A stretch of 64,000 nucleotides of DNA from Arenicola marina (Eukaryota; Annelida; Polychaeta; Arenicolidae): contig OZ025248.1 of assembly GCA_964019135.1 (NCBI GenBank), positions 48,725,670 through 48,789,669 of the forward strand, in the 5' to 3' direction. Made by a program: the position numbers and the translations under genes. Shown one piece after another: positions 10,811-21,514 of this stretch. A model generated the notes under the pieces. The model was given only the letters and a program-made list of their open reading frames with translations, was not told the origin of the DNA and ran no database searches. Every line of letters starts with the position of its first letter. Within the stretch, counting starts at the first letter, position 1.

Positions 10811-13203
10811 TGATTGGTAATGTAGTATTGCAATATAGGAAGATACCAAAGGACGGTAAATGGCATACTCATTGTTTTGACTCCTATCGTTTCTGATTAA
10901 TACTTAGTCCTATATGACGAATGGCAACTCCAATGAACGTTTTAAAAACTAAGCATTATTCTATAATACGCCTTTGCAAAGCTGAAAATTGTAAGCTTAG
11001 TGTGAGCAGTATGATAACCATATTCTAGTCATGAATCCACCTCTTGTCAAGGATGTGAAGAATGCACACGCACATAAAAGTGAGCAGTGCCAAACGATAC
11101 CTAATGATAAAATTAGGAAAACGAAAGCAACAAATGTCTGGCCATATTGTGTATTTGCGCTTACCATGGCTTTGCCTGCCGCTTTCTTTCTGTTTGTCTC
11201 CTCTATAAAACATCTGGCGTCTGGTACATAGTAGGCGACCATGGCTGCAAGTGGAGTTTGCGAAGGTTTAGCAACCGAACCTGGTATATGTGAGTGAAAT
11301 GGGAGTGTGTGCGTAAACCCTGGTGGTGGTTGTAGTTTTGGTTGCGTTCGCTTCTGCACAGTTTAACGATGGATATTGAGTTGTTTGCCTGCATTCATCG
11401 GAAGTGCAAGCGTCGGCTTTGGTGCTGTCAGTTTCTGACGTGTGTTAAGTGTATTGAAGGTGAATATCGTATGTTTAGTCTGCAATATTTAATATTTATC
11501 AATCTTTACGAGCTGCATGTGTCACAGCCGTAGAGGTCATGACCATGTGGGTTGAGACCTGAAGGTCATGATCGGACCACGTGGAGGTGTTGATGAGCCA
11601 ATGTGAACACCTCGAAGAAGAAATCCTCCATACATGCGTGCCGATACCCACGTGCTAGGCTACCCTCTCCGGGCGAGACTTGAAAACAGTGGTGACTAAG
11701 ATAAGCGCGCCGGACGTGTGGCTCAACTACTGAAGTGAACGGTCCGCCCTGTCAGCCTTCCCATCACGCCTTTCGCCCGTCAGTGCAGAAGGGGCGGCAA
11801 GCCCGCCATGTGCTGCCCATCGCCAGCAGATGGCGCCGCGTCCGCCCGGCACCTAATTTTCGCACTAGTGATGGAGAGGCTACATTGGGGCGCCGGAGAC
11901 TGTTCGTTGTCATGGCTACCAGTTTGGGAGTTTGAGGAGGCGAGACCATCAACGAGCGCTAAGATGCCATATGGGACCACTTAAAGTGGCTTCACTGGTT
12001 TGTCTCCTCCTGAGCGTCTCGCATCACTCTTACCCTCGTTGACTATGTCCCTTACGTAAGCCAACTGCTATGTAGTTACTGAACAAGTATGTTACACTTG
12101 TTGGTGTTCTGATCTTGCACGTCTTTAGTTTACGCGTAAGATGATCTCGGCGCGGTCCTGCCCGCTGCTGGGGAGTGACGACTCGTTACAGTGTGTAGTT
12201 ACTCTTGGCACGGTCCAGTTTTCCAGGGCATTTTTGTGCTGTGGTGATACTTTCGAGGTAGCAGCCAACGTATAAACAGGGAATTTGAGTGATTGTCTCC
12301 ACTACATTCCCGATTCATTCCTTGGTTATTAAGAATGGGATTCATTGATATCTTGCACACGTTTTGCGTGGGAGATGTGTCGGTTACCTACGCGCGCCAG
12401 TCTCGTATAACCTCTGCGTTAGCCATGTGACAGATCAGAAGTTGTGATGTCGTCTTCTAGTCAGAGCGCGAGGCGGGGAAAGTGACCTTGGTTTCCAAGG
12501 CAACAGCCAATAGGAAGGGTGTCGATTTATCTTAGCAGAAGGCTTTGTTTCCTGGGGAGAAAGCGGATATCAAGCAGACAAGTTGTAATGACGACTCGGC
12601 GTTTTGACGCTTTCAGTTCTCGTGTAAATAACACGCACTCCCAGGCCGGGTTTGGTGATACTTCCTACTTTTATTTTCATTCGCTGCTCTCATTTCAATT
12701 TTGTCGGCTTTACCTATCGCAGACTCATCTTCGCATGCTAGTTACTGTGATGTTGCGTGTTGGCTCTATATCAAAATCATCACTGCTCCTTCAATATGCC
12801 TCCAGTCTTTAAACGCGTAACCTGATGGCCCACCGTCAGTTTTGTGACGGCAACAGGTAAAAAGACAACAAGTGATCAATCAATGAAACTAAACACCGAT
12901 CGCTCGCTGTCGTCATCACCCTATAATAACTTGTACGTACGTTTTGTATCTCTTCTTGCTTGTATATAACGGTTACCTACGTCTGAACTTACTGACTATA
13001 CTAGCATGTGTTACGCTGTGACTTTTAAAACGGCCATTGATGGTCTCAACCGGTCGTCCCGGCAATGGACCGCATTGGCTACAATGACTTAACTCTTTAA
13101 CAATAAACCTATAATGAGTCTATTATAGGTGTACCTGAGTAATACCTTTGCAATCGCAGCATCACCCATAATATGTGTGTGGTATGACAGCAGTGTTGCG
13201 CTG

Positions 13204-13234
<31 letters not shown>

Positions 13235-14574
13235 GTTATATATAATAATGTATCAGCACTCAGCGTAGACTGAAGAATGGATGTGTGTCGTACGAAGCTT
13301 TTCGACATTGTGAGCTGCATTCAGGAATGGAATTATTGTCTTTTATAGGAGTTTCGAAAGCACCGTTTTGTATAAGTTTCTGGCAACATTTGTGCTTTTC
13401 TTTGCACCTAGTTGATATGTAAATGTAACGTACTTGTACTCGAATTTCGCATTGTAGAAAATAAACAATGTTTGTTATTCTGCAAATGGAGACTAAATGC
13501 CTTTAGCTGCTTATTATTTGTGATGGCGCAATTGGCTTCACTTCTGTGATTTATTTATTGAATGGTGAAATAAATTTTAGTTTCCAACGCACCCTGTTGG
13601 AGTTCGCTCTGTATCAATAATAAAGGAAATATGAGTGGTATTGACAAATCCTGACTACGTCAAAGCTAATACGAATTAGCAGAGTTCATGTTGCGACGTA
13701 GCCACGCGAAATCGCAGAAACTAAAATCCAACACTAAAGCAAAGTAGCAACACTCGGATGCTTCTCAATATGAGACAAGTATATAGATCTACGCCTTTAA
13801 TCATTTATTACATTCAAATCTATCAGATTATAGGACTGGGTGACAATACAAAGTAATGATGTTGGCCACTGTCTATAATTGCAAGGGGGACCCCCACCTG
13901 GATCTGTTACTGCCCTTTAGAAATCTAACAACGACGCCTCTCCTTAGTTTCTCACAACTGTGTTTCTTGCGACAGCTGGGAGTGTATCCAGCCCCAAAGG
14001 CGCCAAGGGTGCACTCCGATTGGACGCAGCACACTCTTAAACGTCAGCTTGGAAGATAGACGGGGAACAGTCGACTCGGCATGGGTTTCGCCTCGCTTTT
14101 GGTCCAGGACGCCCAATCCAGAAATCTGGTACAGAAGCCAGCCAACGTCATTAATAATGGTCGCCGCCCAAGCACATAAGCGACCCTTGTCTATGGTGTT
14201 CGGGTCAGTTTTGAGATATCAATGGCATCGGTGGGTCGCGGTTACTTCTTCACAGAATTAGATTACCCAATTACATGTCTATTTCTCGGGTAGGTAAGGC
14301 GTATTTTAATCACTATTTTCAAGACTAACACATAACACTTCCTGGTCGGCGCTGCTGTGACCTACTCACGGACGCCCAGGGACTGGACGGACTGCCAAGA
14401 CGACATGCTTGGATGGTGGGCTGAGGGACAAGATAGGGCTAGTGGATTCGAGGTTTTTCGGAACACGCTCTTCCGAAAAGATATGGACTTACCGGTGAAC
14501 AGAAAACGTAAATTTTCGCCACAAACACCATATATGGACATATAAAAACAGTCAACACCACGAATGATGATCGC
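10811..14574. other. Intergenic stretch without a supported gene
   Basis: AT-rich DNA with short open frames only. It contains a (TA)n microsatellite at about 13205-13233, a small perfect hairpin at about 13107-13128 (CCTATAAT and its complement), and several AATAAA signals between 13456 and 13622. Nothing coding was recognised. Confidence 0.5.
13205..13233. repeat. (TA)n microsatellite
   Basis: An uninterrupted run of about 14 TA dinucleotides. Confidence 0.95.
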
Positions 14575-14705
14575 CTGCGAAGCAAGTAAGGAGTAACCCC
14601 CTACTCTTTGCGAAGAAAGACATGGGATCTTTGTCCTGCGACCACACAGACATGACCACAGCAGGGCTCGAACGACCGACCCACGTGCCGTTAGGCTCTC
14701 AGGTG
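14575..14705 (-). repeat. tRNA-related SINE copy, family 1 (partial)
   Basis: It shares AGTAACCCCCTACTCTTTG, AAAGACATGGGATCTTT and a B-box-like GGGCTCGAAC with the copies at 53958-54065, 59325-59500 and 63410-63600. The B box places the tRNA-like head to the right, so the element is read on the minus strand. Confidence 0.6.
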
Positions 14706-14707
14706 GT

Positions 14708-14870
14708 TGGAAGGGGGGGGGGGAGCAGGAGTGGTGATGTCAGCGGGCGGGGGGGGGGGGCAGGAATATGGTAGTGTTGGTGGGGAACGGTGGGGGAGGG
14801 GCAGTGGTACATCAGTCTTGCGGGGGTGGGGGCAAGGGTACATCAGTCTGGCGGGCTTCGGTGGTCAGGG
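14708..14870 (+). other. G-rich tract
   Basis: Runs of 10-12 G (about 14715-14724 and 14749-14760) followed by many GGGG blocks; potential G-quadruplex DNA. No gene is seen. Confidence 0.6.
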
Positions 14871-14914
14871 GAAATGGATCAGGGCAGGAGTTCAGGAGTC
14901 CATGGTGGGTGTCA

Positions 14915-14990
14915 GCTAGTCCCATATGAGACAGTTGTTGCTCCACACAACAGTTGTTCCTAACAACGTCACATGGGGCTACACGGGATG
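14915..14990. repeat. Dispersed repeat copy (inverted relative to 19195-19250)
   Basis: AGTCCCATATGAGACAGTTG here is the reverse complement of a segment at about 19225-19245, and the flanking AACGTCACATGGGGCT also matches in inverse order at about 19200. This is an unclassified interspersed element. Confidence 0.5.
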
Positions 14991-16750
14991 GTGAAGAGGG
15001 GATCTGTCGGTTGGTGCGCCAAATCGCGAATTTGGCCCGCGGCACCAATATCCACATTCTCCACGAATTTTTAAGCTATTATTTCAACAAAATGTAAGCA
15101 AACAATCCGGTGGGGCCGCCAGAACAAATCTATCCATTATTCACTGAAGCACACTTGGAATCAAGGAATTTCCTTGAAAAACTGATCATTGTTGCGAGAA
15201 GCACTTTTTTTAGAGCAATCAAGTGGTTATTGCCATAACGAAATGCACAATTAAACAAGTTGCCTCCATTGGGATTCATAAGTATTAGTATTTGGCACTG
15301 AAACCTTCACATTTACCGCCTCCCGCCCGACTGTGAGTGCGGAATGCTGAGCAGAGCGCAAGCCAATCAGCGCGCTGCGTAAATAACGCGTCATAGGTTC
15401 CAGGCGGCCACACAGCCTGCCCTGTCTCAGCCTTATCATGAACGCAACGTAGCCGCGGTGAACGCGGGTCAAACGTGAAAGAATAATAAATTAAAAGGCT
15501 AAACCAACTGCTGGTTCAGGAAATCACTCCCGTATGCCACAAAATGACTTTCCACTCAATGGCGAGCAAATACATTGTCTCAAGCGAGAGATGCCTTGAC
15601 AGAGATGTATGGACACTCGGCCTCTTTTCGATACACGACAGCCTAGGAAAGGGATTATTGGGGAGCCTATGTCAAACAAATAAGTACATGTAGAAGACTG
15701 AGTGTGACTTATACCTAAAACTGCAGGCCTGTCGGAAACACTTGTTTGCCGCTACATAAAACAGCATCCAAAGTATACTGAATTTAAGGAATAGTGATTA
15801 CCATTTAACAGAATTGTAATATTTGTTGTGAGTGCAATTCGTTCGCGAAAATATGACTGGAACAATCTAGTGTTGACAAACTTTCTTGATGTCAGAAGAT
15901 AGAACAAGGTATATAGAATACGTAAGCACTATTATTGTACCACAGGTGGAACTAGCCTTGGGGCACTTGCGCCAAGTTTTGTACGTGCTGGTTCTTCGAC
16001 GTTTATGCATAGGTTGGCCTTCCATATAGTTGGTTACCAGCCAAAGCCCCGAAACAAGATCTCCATCTAGCGGCAGAACGGCAGAACAGCTCGCGTGAGA
16101 TTGTCGCTGGTTTCATATGGGCGATATTACACCATTTAGCACTTGTTATTTGGCGGATTTGGCTATCAGGTAAGTTGTCAAATCGGACGGCGGGGCTGGT
16201 AGGGGGGTGTTATTTGTTTAGTTTTCGACCACATCCATATTTTCGCCCACAAAAAAAAGATTATAGATTCTATCCCTATCATGTTAGCCCTGTACGGCTG
16301 TAGGCTATTTATGGCCTCCAGGCTTGTTCGCTATCGCAGTATCGGGGGGGGGGGGGGGGGGGGCGTTGCATGTGTGATATCTCTCGGCCCGTCCCTCCGT
16401 GGACTCCTCCAAGGACCGGTGTATGCCTAATGTGGCCGCCGATCAACAACCAATAGGAACGCAGGAGGGTGTTGGGGGTAGGGTGGGGGGGGGAGGAGGA
16501 GACGGTGGCTGGTGCGACACGAAAGCGCACGGCATGACAGAGGTTTCTCACCAGACCTTGATGCCGTGCCTAGTAGGGGTGGGGTTAGGCAATCGCAACA
16601 ACAAAGGCCACGCCAGTTATCTAGGCGGCTTCATCCATGACACATTTTGGAGTGGTGCAATATATGGTTGGATTAGCCCCATCAGATGACTATCAGTCTG
16701 CCGTAACCATTAACGCCATCAAACAGGGCTATGGTTGGATATGGTGGTAA
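14991..16750. other. Intergenic stretch without a supported gene
   Basis: Mixed-composition DNA with a homopolymer of 20 G at 16344-16363 and more G-rich DNA around 16470-16510. No coding exon or RNA gene was recognised. Confidence 0.45.
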
Positions 16751-17228
16751 AGTCAAAGTCATAAATGCCGTAGACACACGTTTCGGCCCATATTTTCTAC
16801 GAATTTGCCTCGATCACTCTAAAAATCCCTGACGTGAGAAAGCAACACTAGACCATTTTAATGATACCAAACTTACCTTTGTAATGCGATGTTATCCTTT
16901 TTAATGACACAAAAAATATTTCTCCATGCTGACACTCCGTTGGCAGAAAACGCTCTGCCGCCAAAATACTAAGACACGCGTCATGAAATGATGGTTGCCA
17001 TGGCACCGAACGTGCTTTGAACAATACATACTCTATATTTATACCAGCCACGAGGATGCCATGGCAACTATAGAGCCTTTCATTGTCTGTGATTTAGTCT
17101 AGTTGTGAAAGTGTGTCTGCTCCCAATGGCGTGTCAGCATGGAGAAATATTGTTTGTGTCTTAAAAAAGGATAACCTCGCAGAAAATATGGGCCGAAACG
17201 TGTGTCTACGGCATTTATGACTTTGACT
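16751..17228. mobile_element. Foldback / MITE-like element with 48-bp perfect terminal inverted repeats
   Basis: Bases 16751-16798 are the exact reverse complement of 17181-17228 (ends AGTCAAAGTC and GACTTTGACT). A second inverted pair lies inside (about 16885-16950 against 17120-17180, sharing TTTCTCCATGCTGACAC), and a third near the centre (GGTTGCCATGGCA against TGCCATGGCAAC). The whole 478-bp unit can fold into one long interrupted hairpin. TA dinucleotides at 16748-16749 and 17230-17231 could be the target duplication. No transposase is inside, so it would be non-autonomous. Confidence 0.75.
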
Positions 17229-17339
17229 ATAGTTAAAACGAAGAAACCAAAACAAATCCATGTAAATTGACTCATATTGGGTAATTACTTAAATGCTTCC
17301 TTATTGTGCCATTATTATTACTGTATGGTTGACAGTTGT

Positions 17340-17479
17340 CAAAAGTTAGTGTTGCACGACTTCTTCGCACATGTATATGCCTTCAAAGCTGGTCATTCTA
17401 CCACCTGGAGTGCTCTTTTGTTGTAAAAGAAACTATCCAATACTATATCAATAGTGGCAGCTAAGTATCTGAGTATATA
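17340..17479 (+). mobile_element. LINE reverse-transcriptase fragment, left piece (interrupted by Tigger)
   Basis: Translated pieces FKAGHSTT and VVKETIQYYINSGS match the region just before motif A of non-LTR retrotransposon reverse transcriptases (CR1/Jockey-like). A frameshift lies between the two pieces and an in-frame TAA follows SGS, so it is dead. It stops exactly at the Tigger boundary, and the frame resumes at 18334. Confidence 0.65.
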
Positions 17480-18331
17480 CAGTAAAACCTCTCTAACTCG
17501 ACCGATGACGGGACTGCCGCTGATCGATCGACTTAAGGAGGTGGTCGGGTTACAGAATATCCTGGCGATATTTTACCCGTGTAAAAAAAAACCCAGAAAA
17601 AGAGATGTTGTTTGATACGACGGCTGCGTTGTTGCAGCTATCAATCTGCGCCAGAACATAGCGCAGAGGCCTTTGTTTGTATAAGGACTTAATCGCCTTA
17701 ATGATTGCCTGGTCTAACGGCTGAAGGCGTGAAGTGGTGTTTGGTGGCAGGAACGTGAAAGTAGAAGCTCCTTCGCATTTTTCCGTGTTGCTGCCATGAC
17801 GCTCAGTAAGATTCATAAGACCAATATCCACACCTTATATAGCGCTTACTTGTATCTTACGTGTGTGTTGTAACAAGAGGGAGTTTTGAGATCAAGATCA
17901 TCAAAGCTCATGCCGTTCACAGGTGTAACGCTCGATTGTATGTGTTGTAAAGGTATCAAGTTTTGTGATCAAGATTATCACAGCTTCAGTGCATACTCTA
18001 ACAACATATAACAAACCGCAAACATGTTTCACACATTTCAAGAGTGCTATCCAGTCCGCAGGGGCGTTATCGCCTGAGCGTGTGCGTTCTGCTAATTGCA
18101 ATCAGCTGGTGACACTAATCCTTCCGCTAGTCGGCAACTGATCGACTTAGGGAATATCAAATGGGGCGTTGGGACCAAACTGATCGATCAACTTACAGAG
18201 TAGGGAGGTGATTGGGTTAGAGCATACAGTTACAATGCTAAAGTATAGGCTGACCATCGGGACTGGAAAAAATCGATCGAGTTAGGGGGGCGATCGGGTT
18301 AGGAAGGTGGTCGGGCAGGGAGGTTTTACTG
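17480..18331 (-). mobile_element. Tigger/pogo-type DNA transposon, internally deleted
   Basis: Termini CAGTAAAACC at 17480 and GGTTTTACTG ending at 18331 are inverted repeats, flanked by TA on both sides (17478-17479 and 18332-18333), the target duplication of Tc1/mariner-pogo elements. Subterminal motifs with GATCGA and GGTCGGGTTA recur at both ends. A transposase remnant is encoded on the minus strand. At 852 bp it is far shorter than an autonomous Tigger. Confidence 0.85.
17550..17831 (-). pseudogene. Tigger-type transposase fragment (DDE_1 domain)
   Basis: The minus-strand frame contains FLPPNTTSRLQPLDQAIIKA, the hallmark of DDE_1 (pogo/Tigger/jerky/CENP-B-like) transposases. The Asp in PLDQ is, from memory, the third acidic catalytic residue of the family. 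The fragment is 93 codons and lacks the DNA-binding N terminus and the first catalytic motifs, so it is inactive. Confidence 0.85.
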
Positions 18332-18333
18332 TA

Positions 18334-18777
18334 CCATATTCCTTGACGCATCTAAAGCATTCGATAAAGTAGAATTTATCAAATTATTCAAGCTGCTGCT
18401 CAGCAAGCGATTATGTCCTGTAGATACAAGAGTCCTGGCAGTCATGTACACATCACAGGGGGTAAGAATAAAGTGGGGCGACCACGTTTCAAACTTCTAC
18501 CAAACAAAAAATGGTGTCAAACAAGGGGGAGTGATGTCCCCTATTCTCTTCGGAATATATCTGGATGAACTATTAGACACACTTAAAATGTCTGGATATG
18601 GATGTCATATAGGGCAGTTATTTGCTGGCGCGAGTGCATATGCAGACGATGTGACTCTGCTAGCACCCACCAAATGTTCCCTATATCGTATGCTAAATAT
18701 AGCTGATACCTTTTCCAAGGAATTTAATGTTAACTTTAATCCCACCATCAAAAGTATGGGTTATACGTGGGGGGTAT
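18334..18777 (+). pseudogene. LINE reverse-transcriptase fragment, right piece
   Basis: Translation gives the successive RT motifs LDASKAFDKV (motif A), NGVKQGGVMSPILF (motif B) and AYADDVTLLAP (motif C, catalytic YADD). These are typical of CR1/Jockey-class non-LTR retrotransposons. The piece begins directly after the Tigger target duplication and continues the left fragment in the same frame. It decays after about 18770. Truncated and dead. Confidence 0.85.
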
Positions 18778-21301
18778 AACGATTGCCTCATTCGGGGCAT
18801 TGATATCATTCCGCTGCCACCATGGCTGACCCATGCATCCACTCCAACTTAGCTGTTCACCCACGCCTTACTAAGTCTTCTTATCAGCCATTTCAATCGA
18901 CCTTCACGCCTTTACTTTAAAATAGTAGCCAAGACTTTGCCAAGAGCATTCAAACCGGACACGTCCGAGACCATCGTTATTACAACTTAATCAACTGTCG
19001 CGGTGTAGCCCCTGCTGCTTTCCTATTGGCGGCATGCCCCCTCCCCTGAACTGACCTGAAAAGCTTTTAGTAACTGCCATGGTTCGGGCTTGAACCACTG
19101 ACCGATATGCGATATGCCATTAGCATAACCTAGCCCTCCGGGGACTCCTAGCCCTAGTACCTACCCATGTATACAGTGATCAAGGGTCATGAATTGATCT
19201 AGCCCCATGTGACGTTGTTGGGAGCAACAACTGTCTCATATGGGACTAGAATTGATCCAGAAAGTTTTGAGTACCTGCCATGGTTCAGGCTCGAACCACT
19301 AACCTCTTTCTTTTCAGGATGGACAAATGTAGTTTCACACTATGCCTCGAGTGATTGGGATAATGAATATATGAGGCAGTTAACCCTTCAGTTTCAGATA
19401 TATATAAGTGCCTTCATAAACGATGGAATATGGGGTATTAACTCCCCCCGCATCTATCCCTTGGAACCGTCTACTCTTAAAAACCTTAGATTTTTTGTGT
19501 CCTTATTTTTGAATATTGGCCACTTGTTGTCAGTTAATCACTGCTTTAGCCAGAAGTGGCCCTACACCATCTCCCTCAGAAACGTCACTCAGGGTTGTAT
19601 AGGTAGTAACCGCCATGGTTGATGTCAAACTTCAAAATGTATGTTTCATTTCACAAAGGTCTGATGTTTTTCGTCACTATGATATATTGGGTTCTAACAG
19701 CCTCAGTTCTCATTTTTTAATTTGATACAAAATATTTTAGTGACAAGCCTAAAATCAGTTTATATTTGTCAGTTTCAACCAAAGATCCAACAGAATTTGA
19801 AGTACTCACAGTCCTCTTACCCAACATTTCACATGATATCCCCTACAAAAAAAGGATAGGAGTTTTTAACTGAAGCAAGTAGTTAGTTTTCAATTGAAAG
19901 CTAATGTTAGTTTTCAACTAGTTTCCACATGAAGAATTTATCATGCAAATAAGTTGAAAACTAACTGCCGAATTTTCAACTACCGGGTAGCCTGGAACCT
20001 AAAATAAGAAATAAACGTTCATACAGTCTTGGTTTACATCAACATCTACAAAGACAACTAATAGGATCATCTGCATTAATGTTAAAAAATGAATGGTTAT
20101 CTACTATAAGAAACTATTGGAACCACAGAAAACCCATATGAATATATAGACCAACAGCAACAGGCATCGCACAGCAAGTGAAAACTTACCTGAAATGTGT
20201 CCCTGCATGCATTATCCACTTGCTTAGATCTAATGTTAGGTGAAATAAACTCTTGTAATATATATAAATTATATGTTTTGCACTTCTGATGAAAATAGAG
20301 TTCAAGCTTAGAACCCTCTTATGTAGGTCAACCCCTAAGCAGTACTGAAGACTTGCCTTGCTGCTTGCTGGCTTGGCTTCTTTACATTAAATGTATACAG
20401 CAACTGTAGTACATGACCAACATGCTAGTCTATGAGCCCAAGTCTACCACCAGCAGAGGGATATCCTACAACTGCAGCCCCTAATTCACAAGCTGAATGG
20501 GTCATAAAAGTAGCCAGGCTGCTGGCCTCTCTAAAATGTACAGACTCTACAGATCCTATAGGCCCACATGCACATGTGGCAGAAGCTGCAGGCACTGTAT
20601 GTAAGCGGGCAGACAGAGCTGAGCCCAGAAACCATAAATCAGTCGTAAATCAGCGTACCCATCCCCCAAATATTTAACTCAGCATTCACACCAACGACAA
20701 TGTCTTAGGGTAGCAAGTGGGTTCCTGCATGTCCTGGTAGTCTCAGGCCATAAGAACTGATGGATCAGTGTTTCTTGATGGGTACTCGATGCACAGTTTT
20801 AGCTGAACCCGGCAGAGAACCAGATAGATATTAATGATTGGTAATATTGTGATAGACGCCTTGCGTACTTGTAGTATATGGCCACTGACTTATTATAACT
20901 GTTTATGCATAAGACTAAATTTAAACTAAACACAACTTTTATCTGAATTTAATACAATAGTCATACCTATATATTCAATATATTAATATAAATTTATGAT
21001 TTGTGATGCAGTAGAATATGTATTGTTACCCATGTCATGTTGTAATGTCCATAATGTTGCTTTCAGGCATGCACTTTCTTCATATATGCTGTTAAACTAG
21101 CTGCTTAAATAGCTACCGTCTCCAGGCATTACATAACAACGGGGAGGTGGGCCTCACACAGCTCCATAATAACCCTGGGTGGGGGAGCTGACTGTCGCCC
21201 TGGCACCTGAGAGCCCGCCGGAGACTTCCCCTGGGGAGCTCCCCTTCTCCTCCGTGGAGGAGTATTACTCGTCGGCCCCCGAGTACATTGGGATCGCCGA
21301 G
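18778..21301. other. Repeat-rich intergenic DNA upstream of SMCR8
   Basis: Contains degenerate tRNA-like sequence on the minus strand at about 19035-19145 (B-box-like GGTTCAAGCCC) and a partial copy at 19262-19310. A palindromic TTGAAAACTAACT segment lies around 19880-19970. The sequence is AT-rich up to about 21100. No TATA box or coding exon is convincing before the SMCR8 first exon. The 41 codons before the chosen ATG are open in frame back to a TAA at 21170, so they may be 5' UTR or an N-terminal extension reached by splicing. Confidence 0.4.
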
Positions 21302-21514
21302 ATGTTTGGCGGCTACACCGAGGTGGCGGCCTACTATGTCAACACGCCCTGGCCCGAGGCCGGGGACGAGGAGGCTGAGGAGGACGCGGGCCCGCTGCCC
21401 AGCGATTACGTACCGCTCTTCCAGGCCGCCGATCCCTGGTTTAAGACGTCCGCCTGTCCGAAGGACTTCATTCTCATAGCAGAATTCTCCGAGATGGAAG
21501 GGCCTAAGCCACTG
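21302..21514 (+). CDS. SMCR8: SMCR8 exon 1
   Basis: Starts at ATG 21302 (context GCCGAGATGT, with G at -3). It encodes a variable acidic head, then PLF...DPWFKT and PKDFILIAEFSEMEGPKPL, aligning with the start of the human longin domain. It ends in phase 0 at CTG|GTGAGA. The head length of about 60 residues is close to human, which favours this ATG over the open extension upstream. Confidence 0.85.
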
